This document shows positions 17,452 to 28,791 of a DNA stretch of 64,000 nt, piece by piece. The stretch comes from Winslowiella arboricola (GTDB taxonomy: Bacteria; Pseudomonadota; Gammaproteobacteria; Enterobacterales; Enterobacteriaceae). The number at the start of each line of letters is the position of its first letter. The stretch's first letter is position 1. A program made the translations under genes and the position numbers. The notes under the pieces are model-generated. The model saw nothing but the letters and a program-made list of their open reading frames with translations. It made no database searches and had not been told where the DNA came from. Location of the stretch: the NCBI RefSeq assembly GCF_025527015.1, contig NZ_JAODIM010000040.1, positions 124,001-188,000 of the forward strand, given 5' to 3'.

Positions 17452-20400
17452 GTCGCCTCCTGCGTGCTGGCAGCAAATAGCTGATCCAGCGCCGTCACAA
17501 ATTCCACTGAAGGGCGGGTATGAAATACGCCATTTTCACTGGCGCTTCCGTCGACACCGCGTAAAAACAGATACAGCACGCCGCCAAAGTGATGCTGATA
17601 GTCATAATCCGCCAGCCGGTGGCGCAGATAGCGGTGCAGCGCCAGGGTATAAAGCTGATACTGCAAATCATAGCGATGCGCAATCATGGCCTGTTCCATC
17701 GCCTGCGGGGTATAGGCCGCACTCTCGTCGCCCAGCCAGTTAGATTTATAGTCCAGCAGGTAATATTTTCCCTGCCAGCAGAACACCAGATCGATAAAGC
17801 CTTTCAGCATGCCGCGCACCTGATGGAAATTGAGTTCAGGCGCCTGTGCTGACAGCGCATCATACTGACGCATGACTTTGTCGAGCGCAGGAGCAGTCAG
17901 CAGCGCATTTATTGGCAGATAAAACTGCAGTTCAACCTGCATCTGTTGCGGCTGCAACTTATTGAGGCTGACGCCGCTGTTATCAAGCGGTGTCGCCAGA
18001 ATGCGTTCGACCCACTGCTCCAGCACCGGCAGCCACATCTCATCGTAACCCTGCTGCTGCAACTGTTGCTGCAACCATTCGCTGTTAAGCGGCTGGCTGA
18101 AATCGATATTCTCAAACAGGCTGTGCAGAAAAGTTCCCGGCGATGCGCCGCGGGGAAAGCTGTGCGGAGTAAGTGTTGGCTCACTCACCTGACCCGCTTC
18201 ACCGGCGGCATCAACATCAAAACGCGGCGTCAGATCCAGTGCCATGGTGGATCCATGCTGCTGTAAACCGGAGTAGCTGGTTACGCGCCACTCATCACGC
18301 AGCGTGCGGCCAACCTGCCGGCTGCTGAGCAGTTGCTGATCCGCTAACGCAGGCTGCCAGGGGGTATTGTCGCTGACCTCTTCGCTGGTCAGCGCCATTA
18401 CCTCACCCTCCAGCTGCTGCAATAACGCCAGCAGCTGTGCACTGTCAGCCTCCTCGCCGCGTTGCAGCAGGAAGCCGAGGGCGCTTTTATGCAGATCGCT
18501 GCTGCCCTCTTTCTTACGGTTGCCTTTTACCAGCGGCGCAATACCAATGCTGCAATGCCAGATGGAACGCGTCAGCGCCACATACAAAAGGCGTAAGTCC
18601 TCCGCCAGCCGCTCCTGTTCCGCCAGTTGCTGACTCTCTTCATCACCCTGCAGATCGAGCAGCGCCTGAAAGGTTTGCCGATCGTGATAAATACCGTTGG
18701 CCGCCTCACGGAAATTGGCGACAAAGGGCAGCCACACCAGCGAGTACTCCAGTCCTTTGGATTTATGGATGGTGACAATCTGCACCAGATGGCGGTCGCT
18801 TTCGAGCCGCAGCTGCTGGTTAGAGGCCTGGCTGTCAGGCTGGGCAATCTGCTGCGCCAGCCAGCGCACCAGCGCATGTTCGCTGTCGAGTTGGGTAGCG
18901 GCTTCCTGCAACAGTTCACCGAGATGCAGCAGATCGGTAAGCCGGCGCTCGCCGCTGTCCGACAGCAGTAAATTCTCGCCGATATGGCGCTTCACCATCA
19001 GCTCACGCAACATCGGCAGCACACCGCGCTTCAGCCAGTGCTGGCGATAATGGTCGAACTCATCCACCAGCTGATTCCAGGCGCGCTCATCCTGACTCAG
19101 ACTATCGAGGGTTAGCGCATCCAGTCCAAGGATACTGGTCGCCAGCGCGCTACGCAGGGTGCGCTCCTGTTCCGGCGCCAGCACCGCCTGCAACAGCCAC
19201 AACAGTTCACGCGCTTCCGGGGTGGAAAACACGCTGTCGCGATTGGAGAGATAGACCGAAGGAATATTCAGGCCGTTAAGCGCTTCACGCATCACCGCTG
19301 CTTCGCCATAACTGCGGACCAGAATAGTGATATCCGATGCCTGCACCGCACGCATTTTGTCGCCTCTGCCGATCAGCGCTTTACCCTGCTGGCCAGCGCT
19401 CAGCCAGTGACGGATCTCAGCCGCGCACTGGCGCGCCATATACTGCTGGTACTCACTGACGCCAATGCCACTACCCGGCTGCAGCCAGAAGCGCAACGCC
19501 GGTTGCGGCTGACCATCAACCGTAAAACGCAGCGCCTGATTGGGCGCTGCCGCTTGTACCGGCAGAAAGGGAATTTCGCGAAACAGAAACGGATTATCCA
19601 GCCGGGAAAACAGCTGGTTAACACTGGCGATCATCGATGGCGAGGAGCGCCAGTTCGTATCCAGCGTATAGTGCGCACTCACTTCGGAACGCGCTTTCAT
19701 ATAGGTGAAAATATCTGCGCCACGAAATGCATAGATTGCCTGTTTCGGGTCGCCAATCAGTAACAGCGCACTTTCCGGCTGCCCGACATACAGCGTGCGG
19801 AAAATCCGGTACTGTTGCGGATCGGTATCCTGGAATTCATCGATTAGCGCTACCGGATAGCGGTTACGGATGGTGCTGGCCAGCAGCGGCCCGCCGGGCT
19901 GCTGCAACGCCTCGTCAAACCGGCTAAGTAAATCATCAAACCCCAGTTGCGCGCGCAGGCGCTTCTCCTGGCGCGTGGCAAAGCGAATTTCCTGTAGCGC
20001 GCGGGCTATTACCAGATCGCGCAGCGACAGCGGCTCCGCCAGAAACAGCTCAACCGCGCTAAACAGCGCATGCCGCGGGGCTTCACCTTTTTTGGTCTTA
20101 TCAAGCAGCGTGCTCTGTGCAAAGCGCTCCAGATCCTTCGGCACACTGTAAGTCTGCGTCTCTTCCTGCGCCCACTGACCGATTTTATCCAGCCAGTTCG
20201 GCAGGTGTTTACTGCTGTAGCTGCGTTTATCGACGCCGGAATCACTGATTAGCGCATGCAGTTCAGCCGCGGCGGCGAGCCATTGCGCTTTCAGTTTATT
20301 GATACGGGCAATCAGCTTTGCATGACGTTCACTTAGCGTCTCCTCCAGCGCCGGAGGATATTTCAGCGTGGGTGATTCACCCTGCAGCCAGGGTGACAGC

Positions 20401-20990
20401 GTTGACAGCAGCGCGTCCGGGCCACTCCACTCCGCCGCGACCACCTGCGCAATCGACAGCGGCAACGGGTAGCAGTGACGACGCCAGAAATCGGCGGTCG
20501 CCTGGCGGCGCAGCGTATGTTCATCCTCGATAAGCTGCTGTTCAAACAGCATGCCGGATTCAAAGGCATTGAGGTTCAGCATGCGCTGACAGAAACCATG
20601 AATGGTAAAAATTGCCGCTTCATCCATCTGCCGCTCCGCCGCCAGCAACATTGACGCAGCCTGTTGCAGATCATCGATTTGTGACAGCAGCTGTTGCAGC
20701 ATCGGATCGTCAGTGACGCCGCGCACACAGGCGATACGCAGCTGATGAATATTGCTACGAATACGCCCGCGCAGTTCGGCGGTGGCGGCTTCGGTAAAGG
20801 TCACCACCAGTATCTCCTCCACCGACAGCGGACGCGGATAAGCCGCCTGCTGTCCGAGGCCCAGCAGCAATCGCAGGTAGAGCAGGCCAATGGTAAAGGT
20901 CTTACCGGTTCCCGCAGAAGCCTCAATCAGCCGCTCACCCGCCAGCGGCAGAGTTAAGGGGTCGAGGCGCTGCGGAATCGGATCACTCAT
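17445..20990 (-). CDS. recB: Exodeoxyribonuclease V beta subunit RecB
   Basis: 3'-5' helicase plus the single nuclease domain of RecBCD, which processes double-strand breaks and is modulated at Chi sites. Walker A is ASAGTGKT (24-31). UvrD-type motifs include [35 protein letters not shown] and [18 protein letters not shown]. The C-terminal nuclease motif LLDYKSNW places the catalytic Asp and Lys at residues 1080 and 1082, the same numbers as in E. coli RecB. The full length is 1181 residues. The start overlaps the ptrA stop by 4 bases. Confidence 0.97.
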   Translation of the reverse strand: MSDPIPQRLDPLTLPLAGERLIEASAGTGKTFTIGLLYLRLLLGLGQQAAYPRPLSVEEILVVTFTEAATAELRGRIRSNIHQLRIACVRGVTDDPMLQQLLSQIDDLQQAASMLLAAERQMDEAAIFTIHGFCQRMLNLNAFESGMLFEQQLIEDEHTLRRQATADFWRRHCYPLPLSIAQVVAAEWSGPDALLSTLSPWLQGESPTLKYPPALEETLSERHAKLIARINKLKAQWLAAAAELHALISDSGVDKRSYSSKHLPNWLDKIGQWAQEETQTYSVPKDLERFAQSTLLDKTKKGEAPRHALFSAVELFLAEPLSLRDLVIARALQEIRFATRQEKRLRAQLGFDDLLSRFDEALQQPGGPLLASTIRNRYPVALIDEFQDTDPQQYRIFRTLYVGQPESALLLIGDPKQAIYAFRGADIFTYMKARSEVSAHYTLDTNWRSSPSMIASVNQLFSRLDNPFLFREIPFLPVQAAAPNQALRFTVDGQPQPALRFWLQPGSGIGVSEYQQYMARQCAAEIRHWLSAGQQGKALIGRGDKMRAVQASDITILVRSYGEAAVMREALNGLNIPSVYLSNRDSVFSTPEARELLWLLQAVLAPEQERTLRSALATSILGLDALTLDSLSQDERAWNQLVDEFDHYRQHWLKRGVLPMLRELMVKRHIGENLLLSDSGERRLTDLLHLGELLQEAATQLDSEHALVRWLAQQIAQPDSQASNQQLRLESDRHLVQIVTIHKSKGLEYSLVWLPFVANFREAANGIYHDRQTFQALLDLQGDEESQQLAEQERLAEDLRLLYVALTRSIWHCSIGIAPLVKGNRKKEGSSDLHKSALGFLLQRGEEADSAQLLALLQQLEGEVMALTSEEVSDNTPWQPALADQQLLSSRQVGRTLRDEWRVTSYSGLQQHGSTMALDLTPRFDVDAAGEAGQVSEPTLTPHSFPRGASPGTFLHSLFENIDFSQPLNSEWLQQQLQQQGYDEMWLPVLEQWVERILATPLDNSGVSLNKLQPQQMQVELQFYLPINALLTAPALDKVMRQYDALSAQAPELNFHQVRGMLKGFIDLVFCWQGKYYLLDYKSNWLGDESAAYTPQAMEQAMIAHRYDLQYQLYTLALHRYLRHRLADYDYQHHFGGVLYLFLRGVDGSASENGVFHTRPSVEFVTALDQLFAASTQEATC

Positions 20991-23878
20991 TTTTTCTCAC
21001 TCATCACCGGTAAAGTTTGTTGCAGGCTGGAGACATTTTCCCAGGTTTTAAAGCCTGCGCCTTTGGCATATTCCGGTCTGGCATGCTGAGTACCAGAGAT
21101 TTGCGACATCAGCACCAGGCCCTGCTGTTTCATCACCCCATTATGGAAGAAGTCCGCCAGCTTCTCTGGCGTCAGCAGCTTAACCTGCTCGATCACTTTG
21201 TCACGGGTATCGAAGCGGTAATTTTCGCGGTCAAAATCTTTGGTAAAACGACCGGCTTCTTCATCCAGCGTTTGCGGACGCTGTTTCAGCTCGTTAATCA
21301 TCGCCAGCTGATATTGCGCAAAATCCTCTTTGCTCATCGCGCGCAGGCGTTTTTCCGCCGTGGGATAGAATGCCTGATAACGCTGCAGCAGGTATGCCGG
21401 TTGCTTGCTGTTGCTCTGCAACAGGAAACCGATGCCCCACTGACGCCCGACCGGCATCTGGAAGGCAAACACCGCATAACCAAGTTGCTCTTCGGTGCGC
21501 AGCTGGTTGTAGAACCACGGCTGCACAATCTGGCTGAGCATCGCGCTGCTGGCAATGCTCTGATGCTCAGCATAGCCGGTTGGAATATAGACTGCTGCCA
21601 GCGCCGAATCGGTACTGCTGCCCGCCTTTTCGATATTCGCCAGCGTCGGCTTATCAACCGCAACATATTCACTGTGCCACCAGCTCTCGCCGCTGCACTT
21701 CAGCTGTCCACGCACGTCACGCGCCAGTGAACTGACCGCATCAGGCGTCATATTGCCCACCACCAGCATTTCCGGCGTGGCGTTTTCCAGCAGTTGCTTA
21801 CGGTACTCAAGCAGCTCTTTCACCGTAATCGACTGCAATAACTTACGACGTTCGCTGCGCTCAGTATAAGGCAGCTGTGACAGCATCTGCACCGGCTGAA
21901 TCGCCTGTTCAAACGCCTTGCCTTTATCCGCCGAATCCAGACGCTCGGTATACCAGGACTTTGCCTGCTCCAGCTGCGCCTCATCCGGCGTAAAGCTGGC
22001 GTAACCTTCCAGCAGGGTTTTCAGCAGCTTCGGCAGGCGCTGGGTGAAACCACTGGCGCTAAACATCACACCATCATCTTCGGTCGTCGAAAAGCTGATG
22101 CCCCCCACCGACGCCTGCGAACTCAGTTCATCCAGCGCCACACCTGCCAGATAGTCATTGAGGGCAAACAGCACCTGGCTGCGCGCGTCATTCATTGAGG
22201 CTTTATTACGCAGCGCCAGGGTGATATTGGCTTTTGGCTCATCAGCGTAGAACTGGCTCGGCATATAAAATACGCGCAGGCCGGGTTCGTTGATCAGCTC
22301 CTGCGGATGCTGCTGGCCTTTTTTATCGACAGGGATCAGGCTGAAATCATCCGGGATATAGGGGTTCAGTGCCGGTAGCGAGAGTGCAATGGCTTGCCCC
22401 TGCTTTTGCCAGTCCGCAAAGCGTTGTGGGGTGATTTTATCGACCTGATAAGGCGCTTCAACAAAGTATGCGCGCTTATTGTGTGGCTCTTTCGGGCTGA
22501 TATACCAGATACGTGCATTTTCCGGCGTCATACCCTGCAAACGCTGTTCAATCGCCTGAGCATCGTATTGATCAGCGATGTAAGGCGCATCCAGCGTATG
22601 CTCTACCGGCACACGTAACATGGTATCCACCAGCCATTCGATATAGTCCATATCGCGGGTGATCGACGGATAACGGAAATCGAGATCCAGCACATGCGAG
22701 ACTTCATCAAAGTAGCGTTTATCAACACCATCCTGGCGCAGCATATTGATATAGCTGAATACCGCCGCCACCACCTGATCGCGATTCGCCAGGCCTTTAT
22801 CGGTCAGGGAAACCGAAATGGCAAAGATTCCGCCATTACGATCGATCACCGGATCGGCGCCGGCACTGATCGAATCCGCCAGGCCGCTTTTCTGTAACCA
22901 GTCGGACAGCGTATTTTTGCTGCGGTTGCCAATCAGATAGCCGATCAGCGTATCGGTTTTACTGCGGAATTTATCGCTGTTGTTATCGATGCGGAATTCG
23001 ATTTTTAACTGCTTACGCGGCTGAGCAGGCACATAGTGAATGATGATGCCTTTCTGTTGATCCGTCGCCGCTGGCACCGTAATCTGCGGTACGCTGGCCT
23101 GACGATTTGCTACGCGGCCATAAGTCTTCACCGCGATCTGCGCCATTTCCGGCAGCGGTTTATTGCTGTAGATCACCGCCTTCATCAGATTGGCCGAATA
23201 GTAGCGCTGATAAAACGCCGTCAACGCATCATGCAGTTTGCTGCCGGGTTTATCACGCAGGGTATCCAGGTTGCCACCGGAGAAGCGGGCGCTCGGATGT
23301 TGCGGGTTCAGGGTTTCCGCCCCCACCTGCGCCATGCGCAGTCCGTCACGCGAACGCGCCATAGTCAGCTCGGCATTCACCGCATTACGTTCGCGATCGG
23401 CATTTACCGTATCCAGCAGCGGCTCGGCGATGGCATCTGCCAGCCGATCGGTTGCCGGTTCCAGCGCATCATTTTCCACTTCCAGATAGAAAGCGGTGCG
23501 ATACGACGCGGTGCTGGCGTTATGGCTGCCGCCATGTTTTTTAAGGAATTCAGCAAGGTTATCAGGCTGCGGATAATGCTTTGAGCCCATTAACACCATA
23601 TGTTCGAGGTAATGCGCCAGCCCCAGCTGATTATCGGGATCTTCCAGTGAACCGATCGGCACCGCCAGCGAGGTCAGGGATTTGGGCGCCAGCTTGTCAG
23701 ACACCAGCAGAACCGTCATACCATTTTCCAGTTTGATTGCCTGGTACTGACGCGGGTCCTTTTCGCTTTTACGAATAGTTTCGGCCATCGGCTGCCAGCC
23801 GTTCGCTGCCTGCGAAAAATGACTCCAGAAGGTAAAGCAAAAAAACAGACTCGTAATCCAGACAACGTGCTTACGCAT
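20987..23878 (-). CDS. ptrA: Pitrilysin (protease III), periplasmic zinc metalloprotease
   Basis: Inverted-zincin M16 family protease acting on small proteins and peptides in the periplasm. A Sec signal peptide (ITSLFFCFTFWSHFSQAA, cleaved near residue 25) leads into the zinc site His89-Tyr-Leu-Glu-His93 (HxxEH), with the distal Glu expected in the conserved ENDALEPATDRLADAIAEPLLD region. The length of 963 matches E. coli (962). As in E. coli it sits between recC and recB without evident functional need. A palindromic repeat lies upstream, before recC's stop. Confidence 0.96.
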   Translation of the reverse strand: MRKHVVWITSLFFCFTFWSHFSQAANGWQPMAETIRKSEKDPRQYQAIKLENGMTVLLVSDKLAPKSLTSLAVPIGSLEDPDNQLGLAHYLEHMVLMGSKHYPQPDNLAEFLKKHGGSHNASTASYRTAFYLEVENDALEPATDRLADAIAEPLLDTVNADRERNAVNAELTMARSRDGLRMAQVGAETLNPQHPSARFSGGNLDTLRDKPGSKLHDALTAFYQRYYSANLMKAVIYSNKPLPEMAQIAVKTYGRVANRQASVPQITVPAATDQQKGIIIHYVPAQPRKQLKIEFRIDNNSDKFRSKTDTLIGYLIGNRSKNTLSDWLQKSGLADSISAGADPVIDRNGGIFAISVSLTDKGLANRDQVVAAVFSYINMLRQDGVDKRYFDEVSHVLDLDFRYPSITRDMDYIEWLVDTMLRVPVEHTLDAPYIADQYDAQAIEQRLQGMTPENARIWYISPKEPHNKRAYFVEAPYQVDKITPQRFADWQKQGQAIALSLPALNPYIPDDFSLIPVDKKGQQHPQELINEPGLRVFYMPSQFYADEPKANITLALRNKASMNDARSQVLFALNDYLAGVALDELSSQASVGGISFSTTEDDGVMFSASGFTQRLPKLLKTLLEGYASFTPDEAQLEQAKSWYTERLDSADKGKAFEQAIQPVQMLSQLPYTERSERRKLLQSITVKELLEYRKQLLENATPEMLVVGNMTPDAVSSLARDVRGQLKCSGESWWHSEYVAVDKPTLANIEKAGSSTDSALAAVYIPTGYAEHQSIASSAMLSQIVQPWFYNQLRTEEQLGYAVFAFQMPVGRQWGIGFLLQSNSKQPAYLLQRYQAFYPTAEKRLRAMSKEDFAQYQLAMINELKQRPQTLDEEAGRFTKDFDRENYRFDTRDKVIEQVKLLTPEKLADFFHNGVMKQQGLVLMSQISGTQHARPEYAKGAGFKTWENVSSLQQTLPVMSEKK

Positions 23879-24002
23879 TCAAACCCCTCAACAATTGCGC
23901 CTGTGTGTACGCCGCAAAATAAGTACCACAAAAAAGTAAGTCTGTTACAAAGTAACACCATACCTGGAGTAATTGAAGTTGCCGCTACGGTGACAACCTC
24001 CA

Positions 24003-24023
24003 GGGACGGCGTTATCGCCGCCC
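24003..24023. repeat. Dispersed palindromic repeat between recC and ptrA
   Basis: GGGACGGCG-TTAT-CGCCGCCC, a copy of the dispersed family with a small asymmetry in one arm. It lies in the 166-bp gap between the recC stop and the ptrA start. The remainder of the gap holds no gene. Confidence 0.7.
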
Positions 24024-24044
24024 GTGCTTGCAGATAGCGCGAAC

Positions 24045-27000
24045 TCAGCGCTGGTTAAAGCGCAGTAGTGGCAACAGCCAGCTCTCTGCCTCACGACAAA
24101 TATGACGCAACTGCTCCTCATCCAGCACGCGGAACAGTCGTTGCAGACAGGGATCGCTGCCCTCGCCTTCCAGCTGATAATTACCCTGCCAGGCCTGCAA
24201 CAGTTTCACCCGCGCCTTCGCCTGAGTGGCATCATCCAGCAACAGGGAGTCGCTTTTCTCGTCATAGCTGGCAGCCAGCCAGGCGCCGCCGGTTTTTGCC
24301 AGCAGTAACAGCGGTGCCGACATGCCCTGCCGATACCCGTCGATAAAGCGCGTCAGCCATTCAGTTGCCGCTTCAGGGTCAATGGCATCAAAGGCCCACT
24401 GGCTCTCTTTACGGCCGTACATCCGGCTGCGGCCGACGCCGCCCATCCGGCAATACACCAGGTGTTCCAGCCACAGGGTCAGGCCATCGTTAAAATTCAG
24501 TACGCCCGGACGCCAGCGCAGTAAACCATCGCTCTGCACCTGCGGCAGCCAGCCGCTGAGCTGCACCTCACCGATCTGCAGATTGATCTCCCAGCTTTCG
24601 CTGCTCAGCCGCTGTTCACGCACCAGGTCCGCCAGCGTGACCATCTCATCGCGCTGCGCCTGCCAGAACAGCTGGCCAAAGGCGCCATAGGGCAGATCGC
24701 CAGCCGCACGGTGATAAGCAAACAGCTGATCGCCATCTTTGCCATCAATCAGCGCATTAAGTAACTGCGCGTTAATCTGGTAACGCCCGAGGCTGTCGAG
24801 CTCGAAGGGTTCAGCATCGGGCAGTTCGGTCTCTTCAAGACTGAAACCGACGCCCAGTCGCATACTAAAAAAGGCGCGCACCGGATGGCGCCAGAAACGC
24901 ACCAGCTGATCGAAATTCAGTTCAGTCAGTTCCGGCGCGGGCAGCGCCTGCATAAACGGCGGATGTGGCTCGCCGCGGCCACTGGCCGCGGGCAGCCACT
25001 CGGCGGCAAAGCTGCGGAACTCGGCATCCTGCGTGAAATTTTCGGCGGCAAACGGCATGCGGCTGTGCAGATGTTGCAGATGCTCCCGCACCCGCTGCGC
25101 GCTGCGGTCGACATCCAGCTGTTCATCCCCAGGCAGGCAAAAACTTTGCGCAATGTAATCGACTAACTCACTGACCAGCACCGAAGGATAGCGTTGTGAA
25201 TTATCCTGAATTGAGCGACCGATATAGCTGATATACAGCTGTTTCTGCGCCGACAGCAGCGCTTCAAGAAACAGATAGCGGTCATCATCGCGACGGCTGC
25301 GGTCGCCTTTACGCGGTTGCTGGCTCATTAAATCAAAGCCCAGCGGCGGCAACGTGCGCGGATAGACGCCATCGTTCATTCCCAGCAGGCATACCACTTT
25401 AAACGGGATCGAGCGCATCGGCATCAGGGTACAGAAGTTGACCGGTCCGGCGAGAAAGCGCTGGCTGATGCGCTGCTGATCGAGACGCGACGACAGCTCA
25501 TCACGCAGCAGCGTCAGCGGCACCACCTGCTGATACTGCGCCTGAATACCAAAGGTAATCGCCTGCTGCCACTGCTCTTCAATCAGCGCTAACGCCGCTT
25601 CGGTATTAGCATCCGCGACAAAGAAATCGTCCAGTAGCTGACGACACTGCGGTAACCACGCATCCAGCGCGCGCGTCTGCGACAGGCGCTGACGCCACTG
25701 GTTCAGCTGCATCAGCAGTTCCGCCAGGTTACCCGCCAGTTCCGCAATCAGGCCGCTGGATTCGTCGTAGGGCAATATGCCCTGCCAGTCACCGGACTCA
25801 CTCTCCATGGCGTAGCCCAGCAGCATGCGCGTAATACCGAAATGCCAGGTGTGCTGGCCGGTGGCGGGCAGCGCCAGATCGCGCACATTATCATCATCCA
25901 GTCCCCAGCGAATGCCGGATTCCGCCACCCACTGACGCAGACGGCGCAGGCCTGGTTCATCGATATTAAAGCGTGCCGCCAGCGCCGGAACCTCCAGCAG
26001 CGCCAGCACTTCTTCGCTGGCAAAGCGGCTGTCCGGCAGGCTGAGTAAGCTGAGAAAGGCCTGCAAGGCCGGATGCGCCTGGCTGGCACGTCGGTCAGAG
26101 ATGGCAAACGGCAGAAAACGCTCACTTGTGGCATTGCCGAACACAGCCTGAATAAACGGCGTATAGGCGTCGATATCGGCGACCATCACAATAATATCGC
26201 GCGGCGAGAGTTCAGGATTGTCCGCCATCATCGCCAGCAGACGATCCTGCAGCACTTCCACTTCGCGCTGTGGGCTGTGGCAGATATGCAGCGCAATCGA
26301 GCGATCTTCCGGCTGTAACAACCGTTTCTGCTCGCTGGTAGCCAGTTCCTCAGCGGTGATACCGATAACCGCTTTATCGTCCAGCTCCAGCATATCGCAC
26401 TGCACCGCCTGCAACAGCGAATCGGCCGCGACATCGACAAAGGCATCGATCTCCTGCGCTTCCATCTGCGCCAGTAAGAACAGGTTGTCGCGACCCAGTT
26501 TTCCCCAGGAGGCCAGTAGTGGATTGCTCAGCTGCTGTTCACCGGCGGCATCAAACAGTGACGCGGCGTTAGCCGCATCGCGAAACAGTCCACTCTCGCC
26601 CGATTGCTGGAAATGGCGACGACGGCGACTTTGCAGTTTAGCCAGAAAACCGTAGTCCTGAATATCGCCCCAGTAATGGCGACAGGGATTAGTGAACAGC
26701 AGATGGATATCAATATGTTTGCCAAGCGCCTGCAGCGCCTGTAAGTAGACCGGCGGTAACGCCGAGATGCCGCAGATAAACACCCGGTCCGGCAGGCCAG
26801 CCGGACGTTCACTGCTCTGCTCCAGCCGCGAGATAAAGCGAGCATAGAGGTTGGCGCGATGCCACTCCGGCTGTGCCAGCTGGCGGGTATACTCCACCAG
26901 CGCCGCCCACAGCGGCGCCTGCCACTGCTGCGCTTCTCCAATTCCCTCCAGCAGCTCGCCTTTTTCCCAGCTGTTTAGCCAGTCCGAACGGTAAACCAGA

Positions 27001-27413
27001 TACTGGTCAAACAGGTCGGCAACGCGTGCCGCCAGCTGGAACAGCTTACGTTTATCATCGTCATCGGTAAGATAGTGGTTCAGCGCAGTAAACTCGGGAC
27101 GCGTCAGCATCTCCGGCAGCAACGTCATCAGCTTCCAGCTCATGCTGGCTTTATTAAAGGCGCTCTCTTTAGGAATATCGGGCAGTACGCGCACAAACAT
27201 ATCCCAGATAAAACTGGCGGGCAGCGGGAATTCAATATTGGCGGCGATACCAAAATGTTCGGCCAGCGACATCTGTAGCCACTGCGCCATCCCCGGGCTC
27301 TGCACCAGCACCACTTCAGACTGAAAAGGATCGCGTAACGGTTGGTTTTCAATATGATAAGCCGCCAGCGATTTTAATAAATCAAGCTGGTTGGAGTGGT
27401 AAACCGTAAACAT
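24045..27413 (-). CDS. recC: Exodeoxyribonuclease V gamma subunit RecC
   Basis: Chi-recognition and strand-splitting subunit of RecBCD. Its 1122 residues match E. coli (1122), from MFTVYHSNQLDLLKSLAAYHI to the C-terminus LRHICREAESWLLPLLRFNQ. It keeps a helicase-like fold without Walker A (VVLVQSPGMAQWLQM at the equivalent place). Family blocks include VFICGISALPPVYLQALQALG, SIPFKVVCLLGMNDGVYPR and YLFLEALLSAQKQLYISYIGRS. It is the first gene of the block that continues into ptrA, recB and recD. Confidence 0.97.
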   Translation of the reverse strand: MFTVYHSNQLDLLKSLAAYHIENQPLRDPFQSEVVLVQSPGMAQWLQMSLAEHFGIAANIEFPLPASFIWDMFVRVLPDIPKESAFNKASMSWKLMTLLPEMLTRPEFTALNHYLTDDDDKRKLFQLAARVADLFDQYLVYRSDWLNSWEKGELLEGIGEAQQWQAPLWAALVEYTRQLAQPEWHRANLYARFISRLEQSSERPAGLPDRVFICGISALPPVYLQALQALGKHIDIHLLFTNPCRHYWGDIQDYGFLAKLQSRRRRHFQQSGESGLFRDAANAASLFDAAGEQQLSNPLLASWGKLGRDNLFLLAQMEAQEIDAFVDVAADSLLQAVQCDMLELDDKAVIGITAEELATSEQKRLLQPEDRSIALHICHSPQREVEVLQDRLLAMMADNPELSPRDIIVMVADIDAYTPFIQAVFGNATSERFLPFAISDRRASQAHPALQAFLSLLSLPDSRFASEEVLALLEVPALAARFNIDEPGLRRLRQWVAESGIRWGLDDDNVRDLALPATGQHTWHFGITRMLLGYAMESESGDWQGILPYDESSGLIAELAGNLAELLMQLNQWRQRLSQTRALDAWLPQCRQLLDDFFVADANTEAALALIEEQWQQAITFGIQAQYQQVVPLTLLRDELSSRLDQQRISQRFLAGPVNFCTLMPMRSIPFKVVCLLGMNDGVYPRTLPPLGFDLMSQQPRKGDRSRRDDDRYLFLEALLSAQKQLYISYIGRSIQDNSQRYPSVLVSELVDYIAQSFCLPGDEQLDVDRSAQRVREHLQHLHSRMPFAAENFTQDAEFRSFAAEWLPAASGRGEPHPPFMQALPAPELTELNFDQLVRFWRHPVRAFFSMRLGVGFSLEETELPDAEPFELDSLGRYQINAQLLNALIDGKDGDQLFAYHRAAGDLPYGAFGQLFWQAQRDEMVTLADLVREQRLSSESWEINLQIGEVQLSGWLPQVQSDGLLRWRPGVLNFNDGLTLWLEHLVYCRMGGVGRSRMYGRKESQWAFDAIDPEAATEWLTRFIDGYRQGMSAPLLLLAKTGGAWLAASYDEKSDSLLLDDATQAKARVKLLQAWQGNYQLEGEGSDPCLQRLFRVLDEEQLRHICREAESWLLPLLRFNQR

Positions 27414-27516
27414 CGTTGCTCCTGTTCAATCCTGCTAATGCGCGCCGCTGGCGTCGACACTGTAACCCGGATATAGCGCGAAGCAAACGCACGATCACGC
27501 ATTTTACGCCGTAATA

Positions 27517-27822
27517 TCAGGGTTCACAGCGCAAGGTGGTCAGCTGCGCTTCACGCCCCAGCGGTCCACGGGCCTGTGCACTGAGTAACTGACAACCGCC
27601 CGGTCCGGGCTGCGCCAGCAGTTGCGTCTGCCAGCCATCAACCGCCTGCCCCTCAATACGTTGCGCGGCATAACGCCATGCCTGGCGCTGCTGCCATTGC
27701 TGGGCAAAGCCTTGCGTCAGCACCCGCTGATACTGCATTAGCACGGTTAAACTCAGGCTAAATAGCAGCAGTGCAAACAGCACTTCGGCCAGACTGAAGC
27801 CCTGCTGCCGCTCAGAGGACAT
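27517..27822 (-). CDS. ppdC: Prepilin peptidase-dependent protein PpdC (minor pseudopilin)
   Basis: A 101-residue type IV pilin-like protein. The short leader MSSERQQG ends at the prepilin peptidase site G|FSLAEVLFALLLFSLSLTVLM (Phe +1, Glu +5), followed by a hydrophobic helix. The C-terminal part GGCQLLSAQ...TTLRCEP has two cysteines, as in E. coli PpdC. The start at 27822 follows the family; longer in-frame Met starts exist at 27843-27846. It overlaps the end of ygdB. It is a predicted minor component of a type IV pilus or type II secretion-like system. Confidence 0.85.
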   Translation of the reverse strand: MSSERQQGFSLAEVLFALLLFSLSLTVLMQYQRVLTQGFAQQWQQRQAWRYAAQRIEGQAVDGWQTQLLAQPGPGGCQLLSAQARGPLGREAQLTTLRCEP

Positions 27823-28249
27823 CGGGATCGCATTCCGTAGCATCATTCAGTGGGCAGAAATCAATCCAGCCGTGGGCCAGCGGCAGAACACGCCCCTGTA
27901 CGGCCGGATCGGACTGAACCCAGCGCCAGAGCGTTAATGCAGGCCCGGCGTCGATAAGATGTTCACCACGCAGCAATCCGCGCTGGGGATTGGCGCTATT
28001 CAGACAGACACGCCACTGCTGCTGTGGCTCTGTCTGACACTGCCATCCGCTGTTTTCTGACCACCAGAGTGTACTGCCCCAGGCCAGCGCGCCCTGCGCA
28101 GCATAAAAATCGATAATATGTCGCCGCTCATGGGCTACCAGCGACAACGAAGCCGCAAGCTGCTGGCGTGTGGCATGCAACAGCGCGGTTCCTAATAGTA
28201 AGATCATCACCACCATACTTAATGCCCCGCTTCCCTGTTGTTGGCTCAT
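27812..28249 (-). CDS. ygdB: YgdB, DUF2509 family pilus-associated protein
   Basis: A 145-residue protein starting MSQQQGSGALSMVVMILLLGTALLHATRQQLAAS, a hydrophobic segment in the style of PilX/PulK-type minor pilins. It is followed by a soluble part with repeated Trp and Cys residues (WGSTLWWSENSGWQCQTEPQQQWRVC). The start at 28249 overlaps the ppdB stop as ATGA, which fits a translationally coupled operon. The function is inferred only from the pseudopilin operon context. Confidence 0.85.
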   Translation of the reverse strand: MSQQQGSGALSMVVMILLLGTALLHATRQQLAASLSLVAHERRHIIDFYAAQGALAWGSTLWWSENSGWQCQTEPQQQWRVCLNSANPQRGLLRGEHLIDAGPALTLWRWVQSDPAVQGRVLPLAHGWIDFCPLNDATECDPDVL

Positions 28250-28791
28250 GGCAAATTCATTCCGTCTGTCCACTGTTCCAGCGCAACCGCGCGCGCAGGC
28301 ATGCCCGGGTGATAACCACCCAGTCTGAGTTTAATCGTGCGGTTATCGCGCAACGCATAAAACTGGGTCAGGGTGACGACCTGTGGGTCGGTAAGACGCT
28401 CCCAGCCGCTACCTTCACAACTACTGACGCCGCGCTGCATTTCAAGGTTCTCATTACGTAAGCGATAGCCATAAAACTCGCTTTCCGCATGTGCGGGTTC
28501 CTCCCAGCGGCCATTGCTGTTTTCGTCCCATCGAATCAGTATGCAGCGCCCGCTATCGGCAATCTGCAACCCCTCGCCGCTACACTGGCCATTGCAGTAA
28601 CCGGCGCGGCGCACCGCTTTCTCCAGTGTCATCATCAGTTGTTGTAGTTCTTCATCAAGATGTATTTGCGTCATCAGCTGGATATTCTGCCCCTGAAGCT
28701 GCGGCAACAGCCGCATGGCACCCAGCATCAGCACCCCACTGAGCGCCATGGCGATCAGCATTTCAATCAGGCTGAATCCTTGCATTTTCAC
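28246..28791 (-). CDS. ppdB: Prepilin peptidase-dependent protein PpdB (minor pseudopilin)
   Basis: A 181-residue PilW/PulJ-like protein. The leader MKMQG precedes the cleavage site G|FSLIEMLIAMALSGVLMLGAMRLL with Glu at +5. The mature domain includes CNGQCSGEGLQIADSGRCILIRWDENSNGRWE. It overlaps ppdA by 4 bases (ATGA) and ygdB by 4 bases, so the whole group reads as one operon with ppdA first. Confidence 0.9.
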   Translation of the reverse strand: MKMQGFSLIEMLIAMALSGVLMLGAMRLLPQLQGQNIQLMTQIHLDEELQQLMMTLEKAVRRAGYCNGQCSGEGLQIADSGRCILIRWDENSNGRWEEPAHAESEFYGYRLRNENLEMQRGVSSCEGSGWERLTDPQVVTLTQFYALRDNRTIKLRLGGYHPGMPARAVALEQWTDGMNLP